Assembly: GCA_937943045.1 (NCBI GenBank)
Contig: CALEBN010000027.1
Coordinates: 1-64,000 of the forward strand
Length of the DNA: 64,000 bases
Origin: an uncultured Collinsella sp.
GTDB lineage: Bacteria; Actinomycetota; Coriobacteriia; Coriobacteriales; Coriobacteriaceae
Direction: 5' to 3'
The notes under the pieces are model-generated. The model saw only the letters and a program-made list of their open reading frames with translations. It was not told the origin of the DNA and searched no databases. A program made the translations under genes and the position numbers. Below are positions 52,481-59,885 of this stretch, in pieces (positions within the stretch are counted from its first letter, which is position 1; every line of letters begins with the position of its first letter).

Positions 52481-52992
52481 GCGGGGCTCCCCTCAAAATA
52501 ATGGTGGATGCCAACGTATGGGTTGATTCGTTTTGCGTCGACCATGCCGAGTCGCTTGCCGCGCGTGCGTTTATCGGACGGGCTGCGGAATCTGGCGCAA
52601 CGTTGCTCTTTCCGGTGCATATCGCCAAGGATGTACTGTATGTTGTCCAGCACGAGCTCAAGCGCAGGGTTATTGCTAAAAAAGGCTCGGTCGACGAAGC
52701 ATCGGCACGAGCGATAGGCGAGGCCGCGCTGGCGTTTGTTCGAAATATGACCGAAAACGCCACCGCCGTGGGCGCAGACGCATCCGATTTGTGGTTGGCC
52801 GATAAGTATCTAACGCTTCATCATGATTACGAGGATAATTTGGTGTTGGCGGCATGCAGACGCGCTGGGGCAGATTACTTGGTAACTAACGATCGCAAAC
52901 TGCTCGAACATGCCGATCTTGCAGCAAAGACACCTCGTCAAATGATGCCGATTCTTATTTTGGCCGAACGCGGCGGCGCGGCTATCAGTTGA
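52477..52992 (+). CDS. PIN-domain protein (VapC-like toxin)
   Basis: The 171-residue protein has the PIN acidic residues: MVDANVWVDSF near the N-terminus (about residue 10), an acidic residue in the middle helices and DYEDNLVLAACRRAGADYLVTND near the C-terminus. PIN toxins are magnesium-dependent RNases. It overlaps the antitoxin by four bases (GTGA). The middle region (HELKRRVIAKKGS) is longer than in short VapC proteins, closer to the PIN_3/DUF families. Confidence 0.82.
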   Translation: MSGAPLKIMVDANVWVDSFCVDHAESLAARAFIGRAAESGATLLFPVHIAKDVLYVVQHELKRRVIAKKGSVDEASARAIGEAALAFVRNMTENATAVGADASDLWLADKYLTLHHDYEDNLVLAACRRAGADYLVTNDRKLLEHADLAAKTPRQMMPILILAERGGAAIS

Positions 52993-53050
52993 CGCGAACT
53001 GTTTGCAGGCCTCTTGGACGACGATGCGCCAAGGGACCCGCATCTGCTAT

Positions 53051-53485
53051 TTACAAAAGCTCGGCCTTAATGGCGGGACTTTCTGCGAGCTGCTCGGCTG
53101 CCTTTTCGTCGGAGCTATCGAGTGCTGCCAGACTGCGGTAGACCCACTCGTTGACCTGGGTGTTCTTGACGCCTGCGGTCTGCATAAGGGTGCCTACCTC
53201 GCGGATTGCTGCGAGCAGATCGGCTTTGGGACCCGCGAGCTCGACCTCGATGCCGTGGTAGGCGGCCACGCCGCGGTTCTCACTCACGTGGTCGATAAAG
53301 CCCTCGACGGTCTCAAGCTGCTGGGCGAGAGCTGCATCATCGTCAGCGTCCAGCACGACAAGTGCGTTCGATACCGTGAGGGCGGGATGTCCGCAGGGGA
53401 CAAAGCCTTCGATGACATCCATAGCTTCGGTAATGGTTGAGCCCAGGCCTGCGAGAGCATTGACGAGTTGCTGCTTGGTATCCAT
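53051..53485 (-). CDS. Hypothetical protein, 144 residues
   Basis: I do not recognise a family. The sequence is acidic, starts MDTKQQLVNALAGLGSTITEAMDVIEGFVPCGHPALTVSNALVVLDADDD and looks mostly helical and soluble. ATG at 53485 follows GAAAGGACC. It lies between the toxin-antitoxin pair and ssrA on the opposite strand; no operon partner. Its codon use is like the neighbours, so it is likely a real gene. Confidence 0.65.
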   Translation of the reverse strand: MDTKQQLVNALAGLGSTITEAMDVIEGFVPCGHPALTVSNALVVLDADDDAALAQQLETVEGFIDHVSENRGVAAYHGIEVELAGPKADLLAAIREVGTLMQTAGVKNTQVNEWVYRSLAALDSSDEKAAEQLAESPAIKAELL

Positions 53486-53724
53486 AACGGTCCTTTCGAC
53501 GGGTCAATTTTGCTTGGCGAAAATATACGTGACGCGTTCGGTGGCAAAAGTGCGAAGTGTGGTGCACATTAGGGTCTTCACAGCTCGTGCATAGAGCGGC
53601 TGTCTGCCTTTAGAACGTGGTAAGATAGCTATCCACGAGCGGTGTTCACCCCGCATGTTCCTTGAAAAGTCGACGGTTATCGGGTGTTTGCAGGCCCGAT
53701 ACCATCCAGACTTTCCCAACATTT

Positions 53725-54088
53725 GGGGGCGACTGGTTTCGACACGATAGCTCTGAGAGAGGAAGCAAGCCGAGGTCTCCTCGCCTCGTTAAACAGGGGT
53801 ACCGTCAAATTGAATTGACAACAACTCTTCTTTTGAGCCTATGGCTCTCGCTGCTTAGTTTATAGCGGCGCGTCAACCCGGTGATTTCCCCGACACCGGC
53901 GCGACGTCATTTTAGGGGAATGCTCCTGCGCACGTAATCGGTATGGCGCGGGCTAAGACCGAACCGGTTGGGATGCCGCGAGCGTGTCGCTGCGCGCAAA
54001 GCGTCCGAGACAAAACCAGCGACTGAGCTTGGAGATGCCAATCAGGGGGCTTTCGTGGACCGGAGTTCGATTCTCCGCGCCTCCACCA
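53725..54088 (+). ncRNA. ssrA: Transfer-messenger RNA (tmRNA)
   Basis: The 5' end GGGGGCGACTGGTTTCGACA and the 3' TTCGATTCTCC T-arm followed by GCGCCTCCACCA form the tRNA-like domain. The tag reading frame encodes DNNSSFEPMALAA then TAG, ending in the ALAA degradation signal. Pseudoknot-like GC hairpins (CCGGTGATTTCCCCGACACCGG) follow the tag. tmRNA rescues stalled ribosomes. The encoded CCA is at 54086-54088. Confidence 0.95.
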
Positions 54089-54097
54089 ATAGTTACA

Positions 54098-54131
54098 AGC
54101 AGGTAGAGAAGTGTTTCTACCTGCTTTTTTA
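54098..54131 (+). terminator. tmRNA terminator
   Basis: AGCAGGTAGA pairs exactly with TCTACCTGCT, followed by TTTTTATT. Confidence 0.85.
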
Positions 54132-54142
54132 TTACATACAGA

Positions 54143-54391
54143 TACCGCGGAGAATCGAACTCTATGCAGGGCGCGAGCGTTAAGCAAACGCGAAGCGTTT
54201 GTAGCGAGCGGGCGAGGACGCCGGTAGGCGGCCGAAGCCGGTGCGGATTTGCGAAGCAAATACGCGGATTCTCCGCGCAAAGCCTCGATTCAAAACGGAT
54301 GCGATGTTTATTGAATTTCAGCTGGCCAAACCCCGCATCAACGGATCCCCCGTACCGCGGAGAATCGAACTCTGCGCAGGGCGCGAGCGTA
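54143..54391. repeat. Inverted copies of the tmRNA T-arm downstream of ssrA
   Basis: CGCGGAGAATCGAACTC (54146-54162 and 54356-54372) is the exact reverse complement of the tmRNA T-arm at 54063-54079. Around it, two direct repeats of about 39 bases (54143-54182 and 54353-54391) differ at only a few positions and are 210 bases apart. ssrA is a common integration target, so these may be remnants of att-like sites. The segment up to 54526 has no gene. Confidence 0.6.
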
Positions 54392-54526
54392 AAGAAAACG
54401 CCGCAGCAACGCAGAGTGGGACGCGCTTTCCCGCCGACCGCCCCGTCCTCCGCAACTCCAAAACCAATGCGCTCTCTATCCCAAAACTGGGTAGAAGAAG
54501 CCCAAACGAAACAGCAGGAGGTCACC

Positions 54527-55405
54527 ATGACTGCAGAAGATAAAGCAAAGAACGCCGGCAAGGTCGCGCTCGTCCTGGAGGGCGGTAGTTTTCGCGGGCA
54601 GTTTACCGCGGGCGTGCTCGACGTTCTCATGGAGGCTGGCGTCGAGATTCCGGCTGTCTACGGTGTATCGGCCGGCGCCCTCAACGGCGTGAACTACAAG
54701 TCGCACCAGATCGGCCGTGCCAACCGCATCAACCTGGCTTTCTGCAACGATAGCCGTTTCATGGGCGCCGCATCGTTTGCGTCCACGGGTTCCATCGTGG
54801 GTTACGACTTTATCTTCAACGATGTCCAGGACCGCCTGGATCCCTTTGACAACGAGACGTTTGATGCGAGCCCCATCGAGATGTACGCCGTCGCGACGGA
54901 CATGCTCTTTGGAACTGCCGCGTACCTGCCGGTCAAAAGCGCCGTGCTCGACCTCGATGCCGTGCGCGCCTCGACGTCGCTGCCGCTGGTGACGCCGCCG
55001 GTCGAGATTGACGGGCACAAATACGTCGACGGTGGCGTAGCCGATTCGGTTCCCATCGAGCACGTGCTGGAGGAGGCGGGCTTCGATCGCGCGATTGTCA
55101 TTGTCACGCAGGACCGCTCGTACGAGAAAAAGCCCTACGAGTTTATGCCCGCCGCGCGCGCCCGCTATGCCGACTACCCCTACCTGCTCGAGGCCATCGA
55201 GACGCGCCACGACCGCTATAACATCCAGCGCATGCATCTGTGGAAGTATGAGCGCGAGGGCCGTGCGCTGGTCATTGCTCCGCAAAAGCCGGTCGAGGTC
55301 GGCCACGTTGAGCACGATCCGGCAAAGCTCCTCGACCTGTATATTCAGGGCCGCCAGGAGGCAAAGCGCTTACTGAGTGATATCGAGGCATTTGTCGAGC
55401 GCTAG
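54527..55405 (+). CDS. Patatin-like phospholipase family protein
   Basis: The 292-residue protein has the patatin oxyanion motif LEGGSFRGQF (residues about 17-26), the nucleophile S48 in GVSAG and the dyad aspartate D168 in VDGG. It resembles the bacterial RssA/YjjU-type lipases that act on lipid acyl esters at the membrane. Specific substrate unknown. ATG 54527 follows GCAGGAGG; the frame extends upstream through the repeat region without a ribosome-binding site. Confidence 0.9.
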   Translation: MTAEDKAKNAGKVALVLEGGSFRGQFTAGVLDVLMEAGVEIPAVYGVSAGALNGVNYKSHQIGRANRINLAFCNDSRFMGAASFASTGSIVGYDFIFNDVQDRLDPFDNETFDASPIEMYAVATDMLFGTAAYLPVKSAVLDLDAVRASTSLPLVTPPVEIDGHKYVDGGVADSVPIEHVLEEAGFDRAIVIVTQDRSYEKKPYEFMPAARARYADYPYLLEAIETRHDRYNIQRMHLWKYEREGRALVIAPQKPVEVGHVEHDPAKLLDLYIQGRQEAKRLLSDIEAFVER

Positions 55406-55468
55406 CGTCGCGACGTCATGACCCATGGACGACATGTGCAGAAAGTCTGGTCAGAGCCAAAATACCTG

Positions 55469-55496
55469 TTGACTCGGGCGACGAGCGGGGTAATAT
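55469..55496 (+). promoter_or_regulatory. Promoter of the rplM-rpsI operon
   Basis: TTGACT at 55469-55474 and TAATAT at 55491-55496 with 16-base spacing. About 65 bases of leader follow before the GTG start of rplM. Confidence 0.55.
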
Positions 55497-55562
55497 GGAC
55501 GGGTTACTTGCAGAGCCCCGTGAATCTCTGTAACAACACGTACTGTACATGGAGGAGTCTAA

Positions 55563-56006
55563 GTGATTTCGAAATCGACTCACTACGCCAAGCAGGGCGA
55601 GGTCCAGCGCAACTGGGTTCTCGTCGACGCCGATGGTGCTGTCCTGGGCCGTCTTGCCACCCAGATCGCAATGATTCTGCGCGGTAAGAACAAGCCCCAG
55701 TTCACGCCCAACAGCGACTGCGGCGACTTCGTTGTCGTCATCAACGCCGATAAGGTCCAGCTTACCGGTAACAAGGCCGACACGAAGACCTATTATCGCC
55801 ACAGCGGCTACAACGGCGGCCTCAAGGCTGAGAGCTTCCGCCAGGCTATGGAGAAGCACCCGGAGAAGGTCATCGAGCGCGCCGTTCGCGGCATGCTGCC
55901 CAAGACCACCCTCGGCCGTGCCCAGATGACCAAGCTTAAGGTCTACGCTGGTGCCGAGCATCCGCACGCTGCCCAGAACCCCACGAAGATTGAGCTGGAG
56001 GCTTAA
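55563..56006 (+). CDS. rplM: Ribosomal protein L13
   Basis: The 147-residue protein matches L13 throughout (RNWVLVDADGAVLGRLATQIA...KTYYRHSGYNGGLK...VRGMLPKTTLGR...LKVYAGAEHPH). GTG start at 55563 follows GGAGGAGTC. It heads the rplM-rpsI operon. Confidence 0.98.
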   Translation: MISKSTHYAKQGEVQRNWVLVDADGAVLGRLATQIAMILRGKNKPQFTPNSDCGDFVVVINADKVQLTGNKADTKTYYRHSGYNGGLKAESFRQAMEKHPEKVIERAVRGMLPKTTLGRAQMTKLKVYAGAEHPHAAQNPTKIELEA

Positions 56007-56008
56007 AG

Positions 56009-56404
<396 letters not shown>

Positions 56405-56434
56405 GGTTTTATCTCCTTACGAGATACAATGTAC

Positions 56435-56478
56435 AAGCGGGGCCTGCCGATTGCTCGGCGGGTCCCGCTTTTCTTTTT
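56435..56478 (+). terminator. Terminator after rpsI
   Basis: AGCGGGGCCTGCCGA pairs with TCGGCGGGTCCCGCT, followed by TTTCTTTTT. Confidence 0.85.
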
Positions 56479-56527
56479 CGACTAGGGTGGGCGACTGCGT
56501 TTTGCCCACTTGGGAAGGAGCGATCCT

Positions 56528-57865
56528 ATGCCCCAGAACATCTTCGGTACCGATGGCGTCCGCGGCGTCGCCAACGCCGACCTCTCGTGCGACCTCGCGT
56601 TTCGTCTTGGCCGTGCGGCGACCAAGTTCCTTGGTCCGGACATTTGCATCGGCCGTGACACGCGTCTTTCGGGCACCATGCTCGAGAGCGCTCTGACCGC
56701 CGGCATTATGGCCGAGGGCGGCCGACCGCACTGCTGCGGCGTTATCCCTACGCCGGCCGTGGCGCTGCTCACCGTCCAAAACGAGCTCGACGGCGGCATC
56801 GTCATCTCTGCTTCGCACAATCCGCCGGAGTTCAACGGCATCAAGTTCTTTAGCCGCAAGGGCATGAAGCTTCCCGATGCTGTCGAGGAAGAGATCAGCG
56901 CCTGGGTCATGTCCGAGGAGGCCATGGCTGCCGACACGCTGCCGACCGGCGCCGGTGTGGGTCACATCATCAAGATGAAGGACGCCCGCAAGGCATATGT
57001 CGATCATGCCATCAACACGCTCGACGGCCTTAAGCTCGACGGCCTGGTTGTTGCCGTCGACTGCGGCCACGGTGCTTCTTGCCAGACCACGCCCGCCGCG
57101 CTGCAGCGCCTGGGCGCCACGGTCCATGCCATCAACACCGATTACTGCGGCACCGACATTAACGTCGAGTGCGGCTCCACTCATCTTGAGCCCCTGCGCG
57201 AGCTCGTGCTGCGCACCCACGCCGACATCGGTCTGGCTCACGATGGCGACGCCGATCGCGTGCTGTTCGTGGATAGCGAGGGCAACGAAATCGATGGCGA
57301 CTACATCCTGGCCATCTGCGGCTCCGACTTGGCCGCTCGCGGCAAGCTCGCCAACTCCGAGATCGTCTCGACCGTTATGTGCAACCTAGGCTTCTCCATC
57401 GCCATGAAGGAGCAGGGCTTCGAGATGGTCCAGACCGCCGTGGGCGACCGCTATGTTCTTGAGCGCATGCTCGAGGACGGTGCTGTCATCGGCGGCGAGC
57501 AGTCCGGCCACATCATCTTCCTGGAGCACAACACCACCGGCGACGGCTTGGTGACGGCCCTGCAGCTTCTGGCCGTGCTCAAGCGCACCGGCCGCACGCT
57601 CACCGACCTTGCCGGCATCATGAAGAAGTACCCGCAGGTGCTCGTCAACGTGCATTCGGACAACAAGGCCGGCCTGGACGATTGCCAGCCCATCTGGGAC
57701 GCCGTCGCTGCCGCCGAGAAGGAGCTCAACGGTCGCGGCCGCGTCTTGGTGCGCCCGAGCGGTACCGAGCCGCTGGTTCGCGTTATGGCTGAGGCCGAGA
57801 CGCCCGAGCTGACCCAGCGCGTTGTCGACGACATCGTCGAGGTTGTCAAGCGCGAACTTCCCTAA
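56528..57865 (+). CDS. glmM: Phosphoglucosamine mutase
   Basis: The 445-residue protein has the phosphoserine loop ISASHNPPEFNG (S96), metal loop DGDADRVLFVD and sugar-phosphate loop RPSGTEPLVRVM of GlmM. It converts glucosamine-6-phosphate to glucosamine-1-phosphate for cell-wall UDP-GlcNAc. ATG 56528 follows GAAGGAGCG. The nearby nagB works on the same glucosamine-6-phosphate pool in the catabolic direction. Confidence 0.96.
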   Translation: MPQNIFGTDGVRGVANADLSCDLAFRLGRAATKFLGPDICIGRDTRLSGTMLESALTAGIMAEGGRPHCCGVIPTPAVALLTVQNELDGGIVISASHNPPEFNGIKFFSRKGMKLPDAVEEEISAWVMSEEAMAADTLPTGAGVGHIIKMKDARKAYVDHAINTLDGLKLDGLVVAVDCGHGASCQTTPAALQRLGATVHAINTDYCGTDINVECGSTHLEPLRELVLRTHADIGLAHDGDADRVLFVDSEGNEIDGDYILAICGSDLAARGKLANSEIVSTVMCNLGFSIAMKEQGFEMVQTAVGDRYVLERMLEDGAVIGGEQSGHIIFLEHNTTGDGLVTALQLLAVLKRTGRTLTDLAGIMKKYPQVLVNVHSDNKAGLDDCQPIWDAVAAAEKELNGRGRVLVRPSGTEPLVRVMAEAETPELTQRVVDDIVEVVKRELP

Positions 57866-57936
57866 TGGTCAATATCGGGTGCCAAGTGGTAAACTGTTAA
57901 GGCTATTTTGATTGATTGGTATGTCCGAGGGGGAGC

Positions 57937-58434
57937 ATGTTCACTAAAGTCCTGAGGTCTTTTGGTATGCGTGGTCGAGTCCTTACGCTGGATGCTCCCA
58001 TCTCGGGCGACGTCATTCCGTTATCCGAGGTCAAAGACCAGACGTTTGCTACCGGCCTTTTGGGCCAGGGCGTGGCGATTCAGCCTACGGGTACACGTGT
58101 GATTGCTCCGGCTGACGCTAAGGTCGAGGCGATTTTTCCCACGGGTCATGCCGTTGCGCTCAACACGGTCGATGGTCTAGACGTGCTCATCCATGTTGGT
58201 TTGGACACCGTTCAGCTCGAGGGCAAACATTTTACTGTGTATGCGCAAGTGGGTGACATCGTCCATAAGGGCGATGTACTCATCGAGTTCGATCGCGAGG
58301 CAATTGCTGCCGAGGGCTACGATGTGACGGTTCCCATCTTGGTGTGTAACTCCGTTGAGTTCTCGAGCATCAAGGGTTCCGTTGGCGAGCATGTCGAGGA
58401 GATGGACCAGCTTATCGTCGCGCGTGAGCGCTAG
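57937..58434 (+). CDS. crr: PTS glucose-type IIA component
   Basis: The 165-residue protein is a single EIIA(Glc) domain with the two active histidines H71 (PTGHAVAL) and H86 (LIHVGLDTVQLEGK). It carries phosphate from HPr to sugar IIBC proteins. No IIBC is in the window; the location between glmM and nagB suggests N-acetylglucosamine or glucose use. ATG 57937 follows GAGGGGGAG. Confidence 0.92.
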   Translation: MFTKVLRSFGMRGRVLTLDAPISGDVIPLSEVKDQTFATGLLGQGVAIQPTGTRVIAPADAKVEAIFPTGHAVALNTVDGLDVLIHVGLDTVQLEGKHFTVYAQVGDIVHKGDVLIEFDREAIAAEGYDVTVPILVCNSVEFSSIKGSVGEHVEEMDQLIVARER

Positions 58435-58472
58435 TCGCTCCGCTTGGCCTTTAGCCTACAATTCAAACACGT

Positions 58473-58700
58473 TTACGGAGGGCACCCTTGAAAGAGGGCG
58501 CCCTCCGTGGCAAGATGGGAAACGTCCGAGGCTAAACAGCTTTGGGTCACCGTGGACGGGCAGGGGCCTCGACGCGGTTAGACACGAGACACATATATTA
58601 CGCGACCTCGCCCTGGTGGCCGCACACGTTGGTTGCGGCCGACGCGGGCCGCGGGCAAGTGCTTGTAAGGGGAGCCTTGCCTCTCTTGTACGAGAAAGGA
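58473..58700 (+). other. nagB leader region with hairpins (possible structured RNA)
   Basis: Between crr and nagB, ACGGAGGGC pairs with GCCCTCCGT around 58473-58508, followed by a GC-rich stretch that includes GGCCGCACACGTTGGTTGCGGCC (TGGCCGCA/TGCGGCC). There is no coding frame with a good start before nagB. I cannot match it to a known riboswitch class. Confidence 0.35.
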
Positions 58701-58706
58701 CGCGTA

Positions 58707-59435
58707 ATGAAAATCATTAAAGCTAAAGACTACGAGGATATGAGCCGCAAGGCCGCTAATATCATCTCGGCTCAGGTTATCCTCAAGCCCGATTGCGTGT
58801 TGGGTCTTGCCACCGGCTCCACCCCGATTGGCGCTTACAAACAGCTCGCTGCTTGGTACGAGAAGGGCGACATTGACTTTGCCGAGGTCAGCACCTATAA
58901 CCTGGACGAGTATCGTGGTCTTTCGCACGACGATCCCCAGAGCTATCACTACTTTATGCGCGAGAACTTCTTCGATCACATCAATATCGATCTGAACAAC
59001 ACGCACGTGCCCGATGGCTCCAACCCCGATGCCGCCGCTGCCTGCTCCGAGTACGACAAGATCGTCGCTGCCGCCGGTTACCCGGATCTGCAGCTGCTCG
59101 GCATTGGCAACAACGGTCACATCGGCTTTAACGAGCCCGATGACCACTTCTCCAAGGGCACGCACTGCGTCGACCTCACCGAGAGCACCATTCAGGCCAA
59201 CAGCCGCCTGTTCGACAGCATCGATGACGTGCCCCGTCAGGCTTACACCATGGGCACCCAGACCATCATGTATGCCCGCATGATCCTGGTTGTCGCCAAC
59301 GGCGAGGCCAAGGCTCAGGCCGTGCACGATATGTGCTATGGTCCGGTTACGCCCAAATGCCCGGCTTCGATCCTGCAGCTGCACACCAACTGCGTTGTCG
59401 TTGCTGACGAGGCCGCTCTTTCGCTCTGCGAGTAA
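58707..59435 (+). CDS. nagB: Glucosamine-6-phosphate deaminase
   Basis: The 242-residue protein has NagB motifs: LGLATGSTPIGAY, STYNLDEYRGL with the catalytic aspartate, LLGIGNNGHIGFNEP with the catalytic histidine, and C-terminal LQLHTNCVVVADEAAL. It converts glucosamine-6-phosphate to fructose-6-phosphate and ammonia. ATG 58707 follows GAGAAAGGA. No nagA is nearby. Confidence 0.95.
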   Translation: MKIIKAKDYEDMSRKAANIISAQVILKPDCVLGLATGSTPIGAYKQLAAWYEKGDIDFAEVSTYNLDEYRGLSHDDPQSYHYFMRENFFDHINIDLNNTHVPDGSNPDAAAACSEYDKIVAAAGYPDLQLLGIGNNGHIGFNEPDDHFSKGTHCVDLTESTIQANSRLFDSIDDVPRQAYTMGTQTIMYARMILVVANGEAKAQAVHDMCYGPVTPKCPASILQLHTNCVVVADEAALSLCE

Positions 59436-59464
59436 CGCGATCAAGCGATCTTACATAGTTTCTC

Positions 59465-59495
59465 AAAAGGCCCTCGCTTTGCGGGGGCCTTTTTA
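59465..59495 (+). terminator. Terminator after nagB
   Basis: AAAAGGCCCTCGC pairs with GCGGGGGCCTTTTT. The remaining bases up to 59885 (about 390) show no gene or clear site. Confidence 0.8.
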
Positions 59496-59885
59496 GTGGA
59501 CATACGCCGTGGCGTATACATGACGGAAACCTTGCCGCGTGCTTGACTGGAGGGTTTTAAATTTTTGTGATTCATTCTATAGCAGATTCTATGCACATTT
59601 GCCACCATAGAGTCGCAGGCGGTAGCGAGGAGTAGGCGAGTTGCGCAACTCAAATAAAAATAGCCGACTGCGCTACACTGCAAATGGGATGGGACATGCT
59701 GGCAAGCGCATTGACCTGCGCAAAGACCTATTGGTCGGGGGATAAGTTACCATCGGGCCTCGCTGTACAAAAACTTGCCAAACACGTACCGGCAGACAAT
59801 TAAAAACTCTAAGTCGCGCTATTCACGGGGCGGCTCATATGGTCCTGCAGCTACGGTGTCCATATGGTCGAGTTGAGGAGCAAGC

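Noticed and set aside
54141..54180. Possible tRNA or second tmRNA end, because of the GTTCGATTC motif on the minus strand
   Set aside because: Only the T-arm portion is present; there is no acceptor stem, anticodon arm or CCA, so it is treated as a repeat.
58473..58700. glmS ribozyme, RNase P RNA or c-di-GMP riboswitch in the nagB leader
   Set aside because: Core motifs of these RNAs are absent or only matched by a few bases (for example GGGAAACGTCCGAG), and the length is wrong for RNase P.
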